Source: Limnohabitans sp. (GTDB lineage Bacteria; Bacteroidota; Bacteroidia; Flavobacteriales; Flavobacteriaceae). From it: DNA of 38,560 bases. The translations under genes and the position numbers were made by a program. The notes below the pieces were generated by a model, which saw nothing but the letters and a program-made list of their open reading frames with translations, had not been told where the DNA came from and searched no databases. The stretch lies in contig JASGCW010000032.1 of assembly GCA_030053945.1 (NCBI GenBank), positions 1 to 38,560 on the forward strand. Direction: 5' to 3'. Shown here in pieces: positions 25,914 through 34,145 of the stretch. The number at the start of each line of letters is the position of its first letter. Position 1 is the stretch's first letter.

Positions 25914-26399
25914 TTATTGTGCTGGTTTATGATCATAACTTAAAATTCTTGTCATTTTCCATTGTTTGTCTTTTAATATCCATAGGTGAGTGAATTTTGC
26001 TCTTCCATCTAAGGATTCTTTTTGACCGTTTTTTGTGATATAAAAATAATGCTCTCCTGAAAGTATTACACCATAAATTATGTTATCTTTTTTTAAAGTA
26101 TGGAACTCCGTTGTGTTAGGAATAAGTTCTCTTCTGATTTTAAAATTATTATTAGAACACAAGTTGTTTTTGATACTTTCAGCTAGTTTTATACTTCCTA
26201 AAGTAATTCCTCCTTTATCGTGGTAAAATTCAATGTTTTCATCGATAAATGGAATCATTTTTTCTACATCACAAGTATTATAACCAGACCAGAATTGTTT
26301 GTCAGCTGTTATTATTTGTTGTTTTGTTTCTTCATCAGCTTGACTAAATCCAACCGACGTAAAACAAATACATAATACTATATAAATTATTTTCTTCAT
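25914..26399 (-). CDS. Exported NTF2-like (DUF4440/SnoaL-fold) protein
   Basis: A 161-aa protein with a signal peptide (KKIIYIVLCICFTSVGFSQA) and an NTF2/SnoaL-like fold. QQIITADKQFWSGYNTCDVEKMIPFIDENIEFYHDKGGI is the opening helix-strand unit, and the end (LDGRAKFTHLWILKDKQWKMTRILSYDH) is the closing strand pair typical of DUF4440. The cone-shaped pocket could bind a small ligand; no catalytic set is evident. The ATG overlaps the TAA of the upstream DUF4870 gene by one base (TAATG), so the two are translationally coupled. Confidence 0.82.
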   Translation of the reverse strand: MKKIIYIVLCICFTSVGFSQADEETKQQIITADKQFWSGYNTCDVEKMIPFIDENIEFYHDKGGITLGSIKLAESIKNNLCSNNNFKIRRELIPNTTEFHTLKKDNIIYGVILSGEHYFYITKNGQKESLDGRAKFTHLWILKDKQWKMTRILSYDHKPAQ

Positions 26400-26863
26400 T
26401 ATTTAATAAATTTAATAGTCATAGGATATTCATAATATTCTCCATTATTGCTTTTTACAGCTGCATAAATAACAATGAAAAACTCAATAAATTTTAATAT
26501 ACAGAATAAAAACACCGTTATTATTGCAAAAATTGCAAATCCAGATATGTTAGAAGTGCTTAAATGTTCTAAAATAAATTCACCTCTTTCGATTTCATTT
26601 ATTGTGAAATTATTAAACAATGTTACTAACAAAGTAGGGATAGAGATGATTAGCATTGTAACAGAGTATAAAAGCATACTTAATTGGAAATTAAGAGCTT
26701 GTTTTCCGTTGTGATCAATAAAATCAGATTGATTTTTTTTGCTTCCCCATAAAATCATTGGAATGATATAGTTTCCAAAAGGAATAAAATACTTAGTTAA
26801 TAAACTTAAATGAATAAGTGATGAATAATTTTTTTCGTTGTTTGATGTTGTAATTGCTTTCAT
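26399..26863 (-). CDS. DUF4870 (Tic20-like) membrane protein
   Basis: A 154-aa protein with three to four membrane segments and the DUF4870 wording: SLIHLSLLTKYFIPFGNYIIPMILW, then DFIDHNGKQALNFQLSMLLY, the conserved block of the family. The family is related to chloroplast Tic20 and has no assigned role in bacteria. First gene of a two-gene operon with the NTF2-like protein. It is expressed from a good promoter at 26957-26925, separately from the padR operon. Confidence 0.88.
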   Translation of the reverse strand: MKAITTSNNEKNYSSLIHLSLLTKYFIPFGNYIIPMILWGSKKNQSDFIDHNGKQALNFQLSMLLYSVTMLIISIPTLLVTLFNNFTINEIERGEFILEHLSTSNISGFAIFAIITVFLFCILKFIEFFIVIYAAVKSNNGEYYEYPMTIKFIK

Positions 26864-26924
26864 AATGATTTGATATTTGATGATTGATTAAATAATACTT
26901 TTTTTAAACTATTAATTTCTTATA

Positions 26925-26957
26925 CAAAGATAAGTCCAAAAGAAGGTATTATGCAAA
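26925..26957 (-). promoter_or_regulatory. Promoter of the DUF4870 operon
   Basis: On the minus strand TTTG (26957-26954), a 21-nt spacer and TATCTTTG (26932-26925), within the spacing accepted for this class. The leader is about 55 nt. Confidence 0.62.
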
Positions 26958-27048
26958 ACAAAGTACTGATTTTTAACAAATTTTTAACAAATTAAAATAT
27001 TAGGCGCGCATAGTATTTTTTTGTAACTTAGCGAAAAATCTAGTACTT

Positions 27049-27504
27049 ATGGGAATTTCACCATCAAAATTGAATACCTTTTTATTTTTTAAATTACCCT
27101 CAGCTTTTTGGACAGGAGTTCGAGTTAGGGAAATTAAGGATACAAAATGTGTAGCAACGGTTAAACATCGTTGGATAAATCAAAATCCTTTTAATTCTAT
27201 GTATTTTGCTGTTCAGGCAATGGCAGCTGAACTTACTACGGGTGCTTTAGTAATGTTACATATTAGAAAGAGTCAAAAGAAAATTTCTATGCTCGTGGCT
27301 AATAATAAATCTACTTTTACAAAAAAAGCTACCGGTAGAATTATTTTTACTTGTGTTGATGGGCATATAATTGAAGAAGCTATTCAAAAAGCAATTCAAA
27401 CTGGTGAAGGACAAACTTTCTGGATGAAATCTATAGGAGTTAATGAAAAAGGAGAGCAAGTATCTGAGTTAGATTTTGAATGGAGTATAAAAGTTAAGGA
27501 TTAA
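27049..27504 (+). CDS. DUF4442 hotdog-fold protein
   Basis: A 151-aa cytosolic protein of the DUF4442 family, which has the thioesterase-type hotdog fold. The family pattern is seen in KLPSAFWTGVRVREIKDTKCVATVKHRW, INQNPFNSMYFAVQAMAAELTTGALV (the hot-dog helix) and GRIIFTCVDGHIIEEAIQKAI. An acyl-CoA-related activity is possible from the fold, but no substrate is known and I assign none. Single gene, 71 nt before the epimerase gene, which has its own promoter box. Confidence 0.85.
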   Translation: MGISPSKLNTFLFFKLPSAFWTGVRVREIKDTKCVATVKHRWINQNPFNSMYFAVQAMAAELTTGALVMLHIRKSQKKISMLVANNKSTFTKKATGRIIFTCVDGHIIEEAIQKAIQTGEGQTFWMKSIGVNEKGEQVSELDFEWSIKVKD

Positions 27505-27535
27505 ACTATAGTTAAACTCGTGATAAAATCTTTCA

Positions 27536-27562
27536 TTTGTTAATAATACAGTTGTAAATTTG
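27536..27562 (+). promoter_or_regulatory. Putative promoter of the epimerase gene
   Basis: TAAATTTG at 27555-27562 is a perfect -7 box. TTTG at 27536-27539 is 15 nt away, tighter than usual. Confidence 0.45.
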
Positions 27563-27575
27563 AAAGAAAAACAAA

Positions 27576-28484
27576 ATGAGAGTCTTAATAACAGGAGCTA
27601 CGGGTTTAGTAGGTGAGGAGCTTACAAAGTTACTATTACAAAATGGGATTAAGATAAATTATCTTACCACTAGTAAGTCTAAGATAGAAAATCAACCCAA
27701 TTTTCATGGCTATTTTTGGAATCCTAAAGCTGGTATTATCGATGAAAATGCTTTGATTGGTGTATCTGCTATCATTCATCTAGCCGGAGCGTCTGTTGCA
27801 AAACGATGGACTAAAAAGTACAAGCAAGAAATTGTAGAGAGTCGTGTTTTTTCTACTAATTTATTGTACAATACTTTAAAGAATAATCCTCATCAAGTGA
27901 GACAAATCATTTCTGCTTCTGCGGTAGGGGTATATCCAGATAGTAAGACAGCAATGTATAAAGAAGAATTTAATGAATTTAAAGATACTTTTTTGTCAAA
28001 TGTTGTTATGAAGTGGGAGGAATCTGTTAATCAGTTGGAGAGATTAAATATTAAGGTGTGTAAATTAAGGATTGGGTTAGTGCTTTCAGATAAAGGAGGC
28101 GCCTTACCTCAAATGCTCGGACCTATTAAAAAATACGTAGGGACGGTTTTTGGTTCTGGGAAACAATTTCAGTCTTGGATTCATATAGATGATTTGACAA
28201 ATATCTTTCTTTTTGCGTTAAAAAATAAGTTGAATGGGGTTTATAATGCTGTAGCTCCTAATCCTGTTACAAATGCACAGCTTGTTCATACAATTGCTGA
28301 AATTATTGAAAAACCAATTATATTACCGCCAACACCTAAGTTTGTTTTAAAAATGATTTTAGGAGAGATGCATACATTATTGTTTGAAAGTCAGCAGGTA
28401 TCATCATTAAAGTTAGTAAAAGAAGGATTTGACTTTAGATATAAAACTATTTTCTCTGCTTTAGATCAATTAATTCAAAAATAA
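27576..28484 (+). CDS. TIGR01777-family NAD(P)-dependent epimerase
   Basis: A 302-aa extended short-chain dehydrogenase/reductase. The N-terminal Rossmann motif is VLITGATGLVGEELTKLL. IIHLAGASVAKRWTKKYKQEI is the family-defining block (the LAGASVAxRWT pattern of TIGR01777/YfcH). ISASAVGVYPDS replaces the usual Ser-Tyr context. The C-terminal DUF1731-like end is LILGEMHTLLFESQQVSS. Family members include YfcH and the cell-division-linked SulA-like protein of cyanobacteria; no substrate is established for this branch. It lies just upstream of grpE, which has its own promoter. Confidence 0.9.
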   Translation: MRVLITGATGLVGEELTKLLLQNGIKINYLTTSKSKIENQPNFHGYFWNPKAGIIDENALIGVSAIIHLAGASVAKRWTKKYKQEIVESRVFSTNLLYNTLKNNPHQVRQIISASAVGVYPDSKTAMYKEEFNEFKDTFLSNVVMKWEESVNQLERLNIKVCKLRIGLVLSDKGGALPQMLGPIKKYVGTVFGSGKQFQSWIHIDDLTNIFLFALKNKLNGVYNAVAPNPVTNAQLVHTIAEIIEKPIILPPTPKFVLKMILGEMHTLLFESQQVSSLKLVKEGFDFRYKTIFSALDQLIQK

Positions 28485-28510
28485 TTGTGACAATTTGGCA
28501 TTTTTCAGAA

Positions 28511-28528
28511 TTTGGCAATACTTTTGCA
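28511..28528 (+). promoter_or_regulatory. Sigma-54 (-24/-12) promoter upstream of grpE
   Basis: TTGGCAATACTTTTGCA: GG at 28514-28515 and GC at 28526-28527 are separated by exactly 10 nt. The sequence matches YTGGCAC-N5-TTGCW in all core positions but one. The predicted start near 28539 is 15 nt before the grpE ATG. A second AATTTGGCA lies 17 bp upstream (28492-28500). Confidence 0.62.
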
Positions 28529-28553
28529 ATCTCAATTGAAAATTGAAGTGATT

Positions 28554-29093
28554 ATGAATACTGAAAATACTGAAAAAGAAATAGAATTGAATAATACAGA
28601 AGAAACACAAGAGCAACAAACAGAAACTGTTCCTGCTAATGAACTTACAATTGAAGAGAAACTACAAGAAGATTTAGCAGCTGAAAAAGATAAGTTTTTA
28701 CGTCTTTTTGCAGAATTTGAAAATTATAAGAAAAGAACTTCAAAAGAGCGTATCGAATTATTTAAAACAGCTGGACAAGAAGTGTTACAAGCTATGTTGC
28801 CAGTATTAGATGATTTTGATAGAGCTTGGGTACAAATTTCTAAATCTGAAGATGAAGCCTTAGTTAAAGGGGTAGAATTAATTCACGAAAAATTAAAATC
28901 TACATTGATATCTAAAGGATTAGAAGAAGTTGAAGTGAAGCAAGGAGATGCTTTTGATGCTGATTTTGCTGAAGCTATCACACAAATTCCTGCGGGCGAT
29001 GATCTAAAAGGAAAAGTAGTAGATGTTGTGGAAAAAGGATACAAATTAGGAGATAAAATTATTCGTTTCCCTAAAGTAGTTATTGGAAATTAA
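28554..29093 (+). CDS. grpE: Nucleotide exchange factor GrpE
   Basis: A 179-aa co-chaperone that releases ADP from DnaK. An acidic, low-complexity N-terminus is followed by the long dimerisation helix (EEKLQEDLAAEKDKFLRLFA and ENYKKRTSKERIE). The C-terminal beta wing carries GDAFDADFAEAI and VVDVVEKGYKLGDKIIRFPKVVIG. I chose the ATG at 28554: an earlier in-frame TTG (28512) lies inside the sigma-54 promoter and cannot be translated from it. Followed by dnaJ after 86 nt; dnaK is not in the window. Confidence 0.94.
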   Translation: MNTENTEKEIELNNTEETQEQQTETVPANELTIEEKLQEDLAAEKDKFLRLFAEFENYKKRTSKERIELFKTAGQEVLQAMLPVLDDFDRAWVQISKSEDEALVKGVELIHEKLKSTLISKGLEEVEVKQGDAFDADFAEAITQIPAGDDLKGKVVDVVEKGYKLGDKIIRFPKVVIGN

Positions 29094-29170
29094 GTATTAA
29101 GACTTTGAGTATTAAGTATCAGGACAGATTGGAGTGAAATCTTAATTCTTGATACTTCGTACTTAATACT
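29093..29170. repeat. Inverted repeat in the grpE-dnaJ gap
   Basis: AGTATTAAGT (29108-29117) is the perfect complement of ACTTAATACT (29161-29170), and AAGTATC (29114-29120) of GATACTT (29151-29157). A second AGTATTAAG lies at 29093-29101. The gap can fold into one long stem just before the dnaJ start. Confidence 0.7.
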
Positions 29171-29179
29171 ATAAAAATT

Positions 29180-30298
29180 ATGAGCAAAAAAGATTATTAC
29201 GAAATACTAGGTGTTAGCAAAGGAGCATCGGAGGCAGAAATAAAAAAAGCTTACCGCAAAAAAGCAATTGAGTTTCATCCTGATAAAAATCCAGGTGATA
29301 AAGCTGCTGAAGAAAAGTTTAAAGAGGCAGCCGAAGCTTATGAAATTTTAAGTGATGCTGACAAAAGGGCAAAATATGATCAGTTTGGTCACGCCGCTTT
29401 CGATGGTGCTGGTGGTTTTGGAGGAGGTCACCATATGAATATGGATGATATTTTTAGCCAATTTGGAGATATTTTTGGAAGTGCTTTTGGTGGCGGATTT
29501 GGTGGATTTGGAGGTGGCGGAGGTCAACGTCGTGCTAAAGGAAGTAATCTACGTATCAAAGTCAAATTAACGCTGGAAGAAATTGCTACAGGAGTAGAGA
29601 AAAAGATAAAAGTAAAACGTAAAGTTCAAGCGGAGGGGGTAAGTTATAAAACATGTTCAACTTGTAATGGTACAGGACAAGTTGTGCGTATGACAAGAAC
29701 TATTCTTGGAAATATGCAAACAGCTTCTCCATGTCCTAGTTGTGGTGGTTTGGGACAAGTGATAGACAAAAAGCCATCAAATGCAGATGCTCAAGGAATG
29801 ATTGCTGAAGAAGATACAGTGTCAATCAAAATTCCAGCGGGAGTTGTAGATGGTATGCAACTTAAAGTGTCTGGTAAAGGGAATGATGCACCAGGAAATG
29901 GAATTGCAGGTGACTTGATTGTAGCTATTGAAGAAATAGAGCATCAAACTTTAAAACGTGAAGGAGAAAATCTACATTACGATTTATATATAAGTTATCC
30001 AGAAGCTGTGTTAGGAGGATCTAAAGAAATAGATACTGTTTCAGGTAAAGTGCGTATTAAACTAGAAGAAGGAATTCAATCAGGAAAAATTCTTCGTCTT
30101 AAAGGAAAAGGAATTCCAAGTTTGAATAGCTATGGCAGTGGTGATATGTTAGTGCATATTAACGTTTGGACACCTAAAAATCTTTCTAAGGAACAAAAGA
30201 AATTTTTTGAAGAAAATATGGACAGTCCAAATTTTTCACCGAAACCTGAAAAATCAGATAAATCTTTCTTCGAAAAAGTAAAAGATATGTTTTCATAA
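29180..30298 (+). CDS. dnaJ: Chaperone DnaJ with a reduced zinc-finger domain
   Basis: A 372-aa co-chaperone that stimulates DnaK ATP hydrolysis and delivers unfolded clients. In order: J domain (residues ~4-68, HPD at 33-35), a Gly/Phe-rich linker (about 73-115), a zinc region and two C-terminal beta domains ([35 protein letters not shown]). The zinc region has only two CxxCxGxG motifs, CSTCNGTG and CPSCGGLG, where E. coli DnaJ has four, so probably one zinc is bound. This shortened form is, to my knowledge, usual in Flavobacteria. Followed by a strong terminator. Confidence 0.94.
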   Translation: MSKKDYYEILGVSKGASEAEIKKAYRKKAIEFHPDKNPGDKAAEEKFKEAAEAYEILSDADKRAKYDQFGHAAFDGAGGFGGGHHMNMDDIFSQFGDIFGSAFGGGFGGFGGGGGQRRAKGSNLRIKVKLTLEEIATGVEKKIKVKRKVQAEGVSYKTCSTCNGTGQVVRMTRTILGNMQTASPCPSCGGLGQVIDKKPSNADAQGMIAEEDTVSIKIPAGVVDGMQLKVSGKGNDAPGNGIAGDLIVAIEEIEHQTLKREGENLHYDLYISYPEAVLGGSKEIDTVSGKVRIKLEEGIQSGKILRLKGKGIPSLNSYGSGDMLVHINVWTPKNLSKEQKKFFEENMDSPNFSPKPEKSDKSFFEKVKDMFS

Positions 30299-30337
30299 AT
30301 ATGATTTTACTCAATAATCTGATTGAAAATCAAAATC

Positions 30338-30375
30338 AATCCCAACTTTTTTAAATAAATTGTTGGGATTTTTTG
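30338..30375 (+). terminator. Rho-independent terminator of dnaJ
   Basis: AATCCCAAC (30338-30346) pairs with GTTGGGATT (30362-30370) and is followed by a T run. Confidence 0.85.
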
Positions 30376-30442
30376 TAACAAAAGATAAGTTCTTTTATCT
30401 AACTTAATAAATTAGTACATTTACAAAAATCAAATTCAAAGA

Positions 30443-31366
30443 ATGAGTAACATACTTGAAGTAAACAATGTAGTAAAGCAATATGGGGACTACACTGCTT
30501 TAAATTCAGTTTCATTACACGTTCCGAAAGGAACAATTTACGGGCTTTTAGGTCCTAATGGAGCTGGCAAAACCTCACTAATTAGAATTATTAACCAAAT
30601 TACAATGCCTGACAGTGGCGAAGTTTTTCTTGATGGTGAAAAATTGGCTCCTCATCACGTTTCGGTTATTGGCTATATGCCAGAAGAACGTGGATTGTAT
30701 AAAACGATGAAAGTAGGTGAGCAAGCTTTATATTTGGCTCAATTAAAAGGGATGCCTTATGCCGAAGCTAAGAAACAATTAAAATACTGGTTCGAAAAAT
30801 TTGAGATTGAAGGATGGTGGAATAAAAAGATTCAAGAACTTTCTAAAGGAATGGCGCAAAAAATTCAGTTTATAGTAACAATTTTGCACCAACCTAAATT
30901 GTTAATCCTAGATGAACCGTTTTCTGGTTTCGATCCTGTAAATGCTAATTTGATAAAGGATGAAATTATTGAATTGAACAAACAAGGGACTTCTATAATT
31001 TTCTCTACTCACCGTATGGAAAGTGTAGAAGAAATGTGTGATTATATTGCACTAATTCACAAATCAAATAAGCTCATAGAAGGAAAAGTTAGTGATGTAA
31101 AAAGAGAATACCGTACCAACAAATTCCAAGTAGGAATTATATCGCCTAATGTAGAAGGGTTAATGTATGATTTGACTCAAAAATTTACTGTAGGGCAAAC
31201 AACGTTTAAATCTTTAAATGATGATTTGAAATTAGAAATCGACCTAGGAGGTAGAACACAAAATGAGTTGTTAGAGGTTTTGCTAAAAAACGGACAAGTA
31301 ACACACTTTGCAGAAAATATTCCTTCGATAAACGATATTTTTATTCAAACAGTAACCAATCAATAG
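30443..31366 (+). CDS. ABC transporter ATPase (NatA-like, DUF4162 C-terminus)
   Basis: A 307-aa cytosolic ATPase that pairs with the ABC-2 permease downstream. Walker A GPNGAGKTSLIRII, a Q-loop region (IGYMPEERGLYKTMKVGEQ), signature LSKGMAQKIQFI, Walker B LLILDEPFSGFDPVN and the switch His in FSTHRME are all present. The PEERGLY and LSKGMAQK wordings are typical of the NatA/DUF4162 group. The C-terminal ~80 residues form the DUF4162-like tail. Exported substrate unknown; NatAB of Bacillus exports sodium, but this cannot be transferred by sequence alone. Confidence 0.9.
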   Translation: MSNILEVNNVVKQYGDYTALNSVSLHVPKGTIYGLLGPNGAGKTSLIRIINQITMPDSGEVFLDGEKLAPHHVSVIGYMPEERGLYKTMKVGEQALYLAQLKGMPYAEAKKQLKYWFEKFEIEGWWNKKIQELSKGMAQKIQFIVTILHQPKLLILDEPFSGFDPVNANLIKDEIIELNKQGTSIIFSTHRMESVEEMCDYIALIHKSNKLIEGKVSDVKREYRTNKFQVGIISPNVEGLMYDLTQKFTVGQTTFKSLNDDLKLEIDLGGRTQNELLEVLLKNGQVTHFAENIPSINDIFIQTVTNQ

Positions 31367-31379
31367 AGAAAATACAAAC

Positions 31380-31485
31380 CACAAAAATCAAAATACAAAT
31401 AAATTCAAAACACAATAATAATTTTCAAGCAGTTTTAAATTTTTAGTTTTAAAATTGAAGTTTATTTGTTTTTTGAAAATTGGAA
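31380..31485. repeat. Imperfect palindromic intergenic repeat
   Basis: The gap between the ATPase and permease genes is an AT-rich imperfect inverted repeat: ACAAATAAATTCAAAA against a complementary AAAATTGAAGTTTATTTGT. The word CAAATAAATTCAAAA also occurs in the MITE copies at about 21645-21659 and 35108-35122, which suggests a related dispersed repeat. Confidence 0.5.
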
Positions 31486-31495
31486 TTTAAAAAAT

Positions 31496-32812
31496 ATGAA
31501 CATACTAAGTTTAATTATAAAAAGAGAATTTATTGCAAAAGTCCGTAATAAATCGTTTATCGTAATGACATTTTTAAGTCCATTGTTATTTCTAGGGATG
31601 GCATTTTTAATAGGCTTCCTATCAAATATGAATAAGGGGGAAATTAAAAAAATAGCAATACACGATGAGGCTGGAATTTTAAAGAAAGATTTCAAAGATT
31701 CTAAAGAAATAAAATATACAGACTTGTCTGCAATGCCATTTCAATTGGCTAAAACAACAGCTTCAAAAGATTATGAAGGAATAATTTATGTGCCTAAGGT
31801 TGCCGATACAAAAGAGTTAGTAAAAAAAGTAGAGTATATTTCTGATGAAAGTCCTAATCTTGAATTTGTTGCCAATATTGAAAAAGTGGTTGATAACCAA
31901 CTAACAAGGGATAATCTAAAAGCATTAGGTTTTGATTCTGATAAAATCGAAAAAGCAAAAGTAGAGTCGGAGTTGCACATAACTAAATTTTCTGGCGAAG
32001 AAGGATTAAAGTATTTGAATGAAATCAAAGTTTTCTTTGGAGGTGCTTTTGGTTATCTGATTATGATGTTCATTATTATTTACGGAAATTTTGTAATGCG
32101 AAGTGTCATTGAAGAAAAAACGTCAAGAATTATTGAAGTAATTATTTCTTCCGTAAAACCTTATCAATTAATGATGGGTAAAATAATAGGGAATTCATTA
32201 GCTGGGATTTTGCAGTTTGCTATTTGGGTAGCAATAGGAGGAATTTTGATTTTAGGTTCAAGCTTGGTTTTTTCATCATATTTAGGAGCAAATGATGTTA
32301 ATATGGCAACCGGAAAAATTCAAAATATGCCAGCAACATTTAAATTAATCTTTGAAGCCTTTCAGAAATTTAATTTATACTATAACGAAATTCCAGTGCT
32401 AACTACGGTTATTTTCTTTTTGATTTATTTCATAGGAGGTTACTTTTTATACAGCTCGTTATATGCTGCTATTGGGGCTGCTGTCGATTCTGAAACAGAT
32501 TCACAACAGTTTTTATTACCAATTATAATGCCGCTAATGTTGGGTATTTATGTAGGTTTCTTTACAGTTGTCAATGATCCACACGGCACAGTAGCGACAG
32601 TTTTCTCGTTAATTCCGTTTACATCTCCCATAGTTATGCTAATGCGAATCCCGTTTGGAGTGCCTATATGGCAATTGGCATTATCTTTGGTATTACTATT
32701 TGGAACATTTTTAGGAGTGGTTTGGTTTGCTGGTAAAATTTACCGCGTAGGTATTTTAATGTATGGTAAAAAACCTACTTGGAAAGAGTTGTATAAATGG
32801 TTGAAGTATTAA
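31496..32812 (+). CDS. ABC-2 type permease (NatB-like)
   Basis: A 438-aa membrane component of the ABC exporter. It opens LSLIIKREFIAKVRNKSFIVMTFLSPLLFLGMAFLIG, followed by a ~150-residue extracytoplasmic domain, then five more helices. The family-defining IEEKTSRIIEVIISSVKPYQLMMGKIIGN loop contacts the ATPase. The earlier in-frame TTG (31466) lies in the palindromic repeat, so the ATG at 31496 is chosen. The 130-nt gap to the ATPase contains that repeat, but both genes read in the same direction and belong together. Confidence 0.88.
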   Translation: MNILSLIIKREFIAKVRNKSFIVMTFLSPLLFLGMAFLIGFLSNMNKGEIKKIAIHDEAGILKKDFKDSKEIKYTDLSAMPFQLAKTTASKDYEGIIYVPKVADTKELVKKVEYISDESPNLEFVANIEKVVDNQLTRDNLKALGFDSDKIEKAKVESELHITKFSGEEGLKYLNEIKVFFGGAFGYLIMMFIIIYGNFVMRSVIEEKTSRIIEVIISSVKPYQLMMGKIIGNSLAGILQFAIWVAIGGILILGSSLVFSSYLGANDVNMATGKIQNMPATFKLIFEAFQKFNLYYNEIPVLTTVIFFLIYFIGGYFLYSSLYAAIGAAVDSETDSQQFLLPIIMPLMLGIYVGFFTVVNDPHGTVATVFSLIPFTSPIVMLMRIPFGVPIWQLALSLVLLFGTFLGVVWFAGKIYRVGILMYGKKPTWKELYKWLKY

Positions 32813-32834
32813 ATAAAAATAGATTTTAAGATTT

Positions 32835-32880
32835 AAGGATAGAAAGACAATAAGATTTGTCTTTTATCCTTTTGTCTTTT
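32835..32880 (+). terminator. Terminator-like hairpin after the ABC permease
   Basis: AAGGATA (32835-32841) with TATCCTT (32865-32871) and AAAGACAA (32843-32850) with TTGTCTTT (32857-32864), one bulged G, then a T-rich stretch. Confidence 0.6.
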
Positions 32881-32906
32881 TATCTTTATATCCAAAATTG
32901 AAATAA

Positions 32907-34070
32907 ATGTCAAAAATATTAATCATAGAAGACGAAGCTGCAATCCGTAGGGTTTTAGCAAAAATCCTTTCAGAAGAAAATGATTCGTACAAAGTTGAAG
33001 AGGCCGAAGATGGTGTTCAAGGTCTTGAAAAAGTAAAGAACGAAGATTATGATTTGATTCTTTGCGATATCAAAATGCCTAAGATGGATGGAGTTGAGGT
33101 GTTAGAAGCGGTTAAAAAAATTAAACCCGAAATCCCTATGGTAATGATTTCAGGACACGGCGATTTAGAAACAGCTGTCAATACAATGCGTCTTGGTGCT
33201 TTTGATTACATTTCGAAACCACCTGATTTAAATAGATTGTTAAACACGGTTCGTAATGCCTTAGATAAAAAGAAACTTGTAGTTGAAAATAAAATATTAA
33301 AGAAAAAAGTTTCCAAGAATTACGAAATGATAGGAGGCAGCGAAGCTATTAATCATATAAAAGATATGATTGAAAAAGTCGCACCTACAGAAGCTCGAGT
33401 TTTAATAACTGGACCCAACGGAACTGGTAAAGAATTAGTAGCACACCAAATTCACGAAAAAAGCGAGCGTTCTAATTCACCAATTATTGAAGTGAACTGT
33501 GCTGCGATTCCGTCAGAGTTGATAGAAAGTGAATTATTCGGGCATATGAAAGGTGCTTTTACATCGGCGGTAAAAGATAGAGCGGGAAAATTTGAAGCGG
33601 CTGATGGTGGAACAATTTTTTTAGATGAAATAGGCGATATGAGCCTTCCTGCCCAAGCAAAAGTATTACGTGCTTTACAAGAAGGTTTAGTACAACGTGT
33701 TGGAGCCGATAAAGATATTAAAGTAAATGTTCGTGTAGTTGCGGCAACCAACAAAGATTTGAAAAACGAAATTGCAGAAGGTAGATTCCGTGAGGACTTA
33801 TACCATCGTTTAGCGGTTATACTAATTAAAGTACCAGCCTTAAATGATAGGAGAGATGATATTCCAGCATTGGTTGAGCATTTTACAGCAAAAATAGCCG
33901 ATGAACAAGGAAGTGCAGCGAAATCCTTCTCAAAAGGAGCCATCAAATTATTACAGGAATACGATTGGACAGGTAATATTCGTGAACTTAGAAATGTAGT
34001 AGAACGACTTATCATTCTGGGCGGAAACGAAATATCTGAGAATGACGTGAAGTTGTTTGCATCAAAATAG
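32907..34070 (+). CDS. Sigma-54-dependent response regulator lacking a DNA-binding domain
   Basis: A 387-aa NtrC-type activator with an N-terminal receiver domain (phosphoacceptor Asp in LILCDIKMPKMDG, Lys in YISKPP) and a central AAA+ domain. Seen: Walker A GPNGTGKE, Walker B FLDEIGDM, the R-finger region LYHRLAVI and the sigma-54 contact loop, which reads GAFTSA (codons 33554-33571) in place of GAFTGA. It stops soon after the AAA+ lid (EISENDVKLFASK) with no Fis-type helix-turn-helix, ~80 residues shorter than NtrC. It may act from solution or use another factor to reach DNA. No histidine kinase or rpoN lies in the window. Confidence 0.9.
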   Translation: MSKILIIEDEAAIRRVLAKILSEENDSYKVEEAEDGVQGLEKVKNEDYDLILCDIKMPKMDGVEVLEAVKKIKPEIPMVMISGHGDLETAVNTMRLGAFDYISKPPDLNRLLNTVRNALDKKKLVVENKILKKKVSKNYEMIGGSEAINHIKDMIEKVAPTEARVLITGPNGTGKELVAHQIHEKSERSNSPIIEVNCAAIPSELIESELFGHMKGAFTSAVKDRAGKFEAADGGTIFLDEIGDMSLPAQAKVLRALQEGLVQRVGADKDIKVNVRVVAATNKDLKNEIAEGRFREDLYHRLAVILIKVPALNDRRDDIPALVEHFTAKIADEQGSAAKSFSKGAIKLLQEYDWTGNIRELRNVVERLIILGGNEISENDVKLFASK

Positions 34071-34088
34071 TAAATAGTCAAAAGCCAT

Positions 34089-34126
34089 AAGGCAATAGTT
34101 TTTTGTCTAATGACTATTGCCTTTTA
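34089..34126 (+). terminator. Terminator-like hairpin after the response regulator
   Basis: AAGGCAATAGT (34089-34099) pairs perfectly with ACTATTGCCTT (34113-34123) across a 13-nt loop; a short T run follows. Confidence 0.6.
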
Positions 34127-34145
34127 ACTAATGCCTTTAAAAAAA

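Noticed and set aside
33452..34081. 209-aa minus-strand open frame inside the response regulator gene
   Set aside because: Antisense to the AAA+ domain, low-complexity Ser/Ala product, no promoter or family match.
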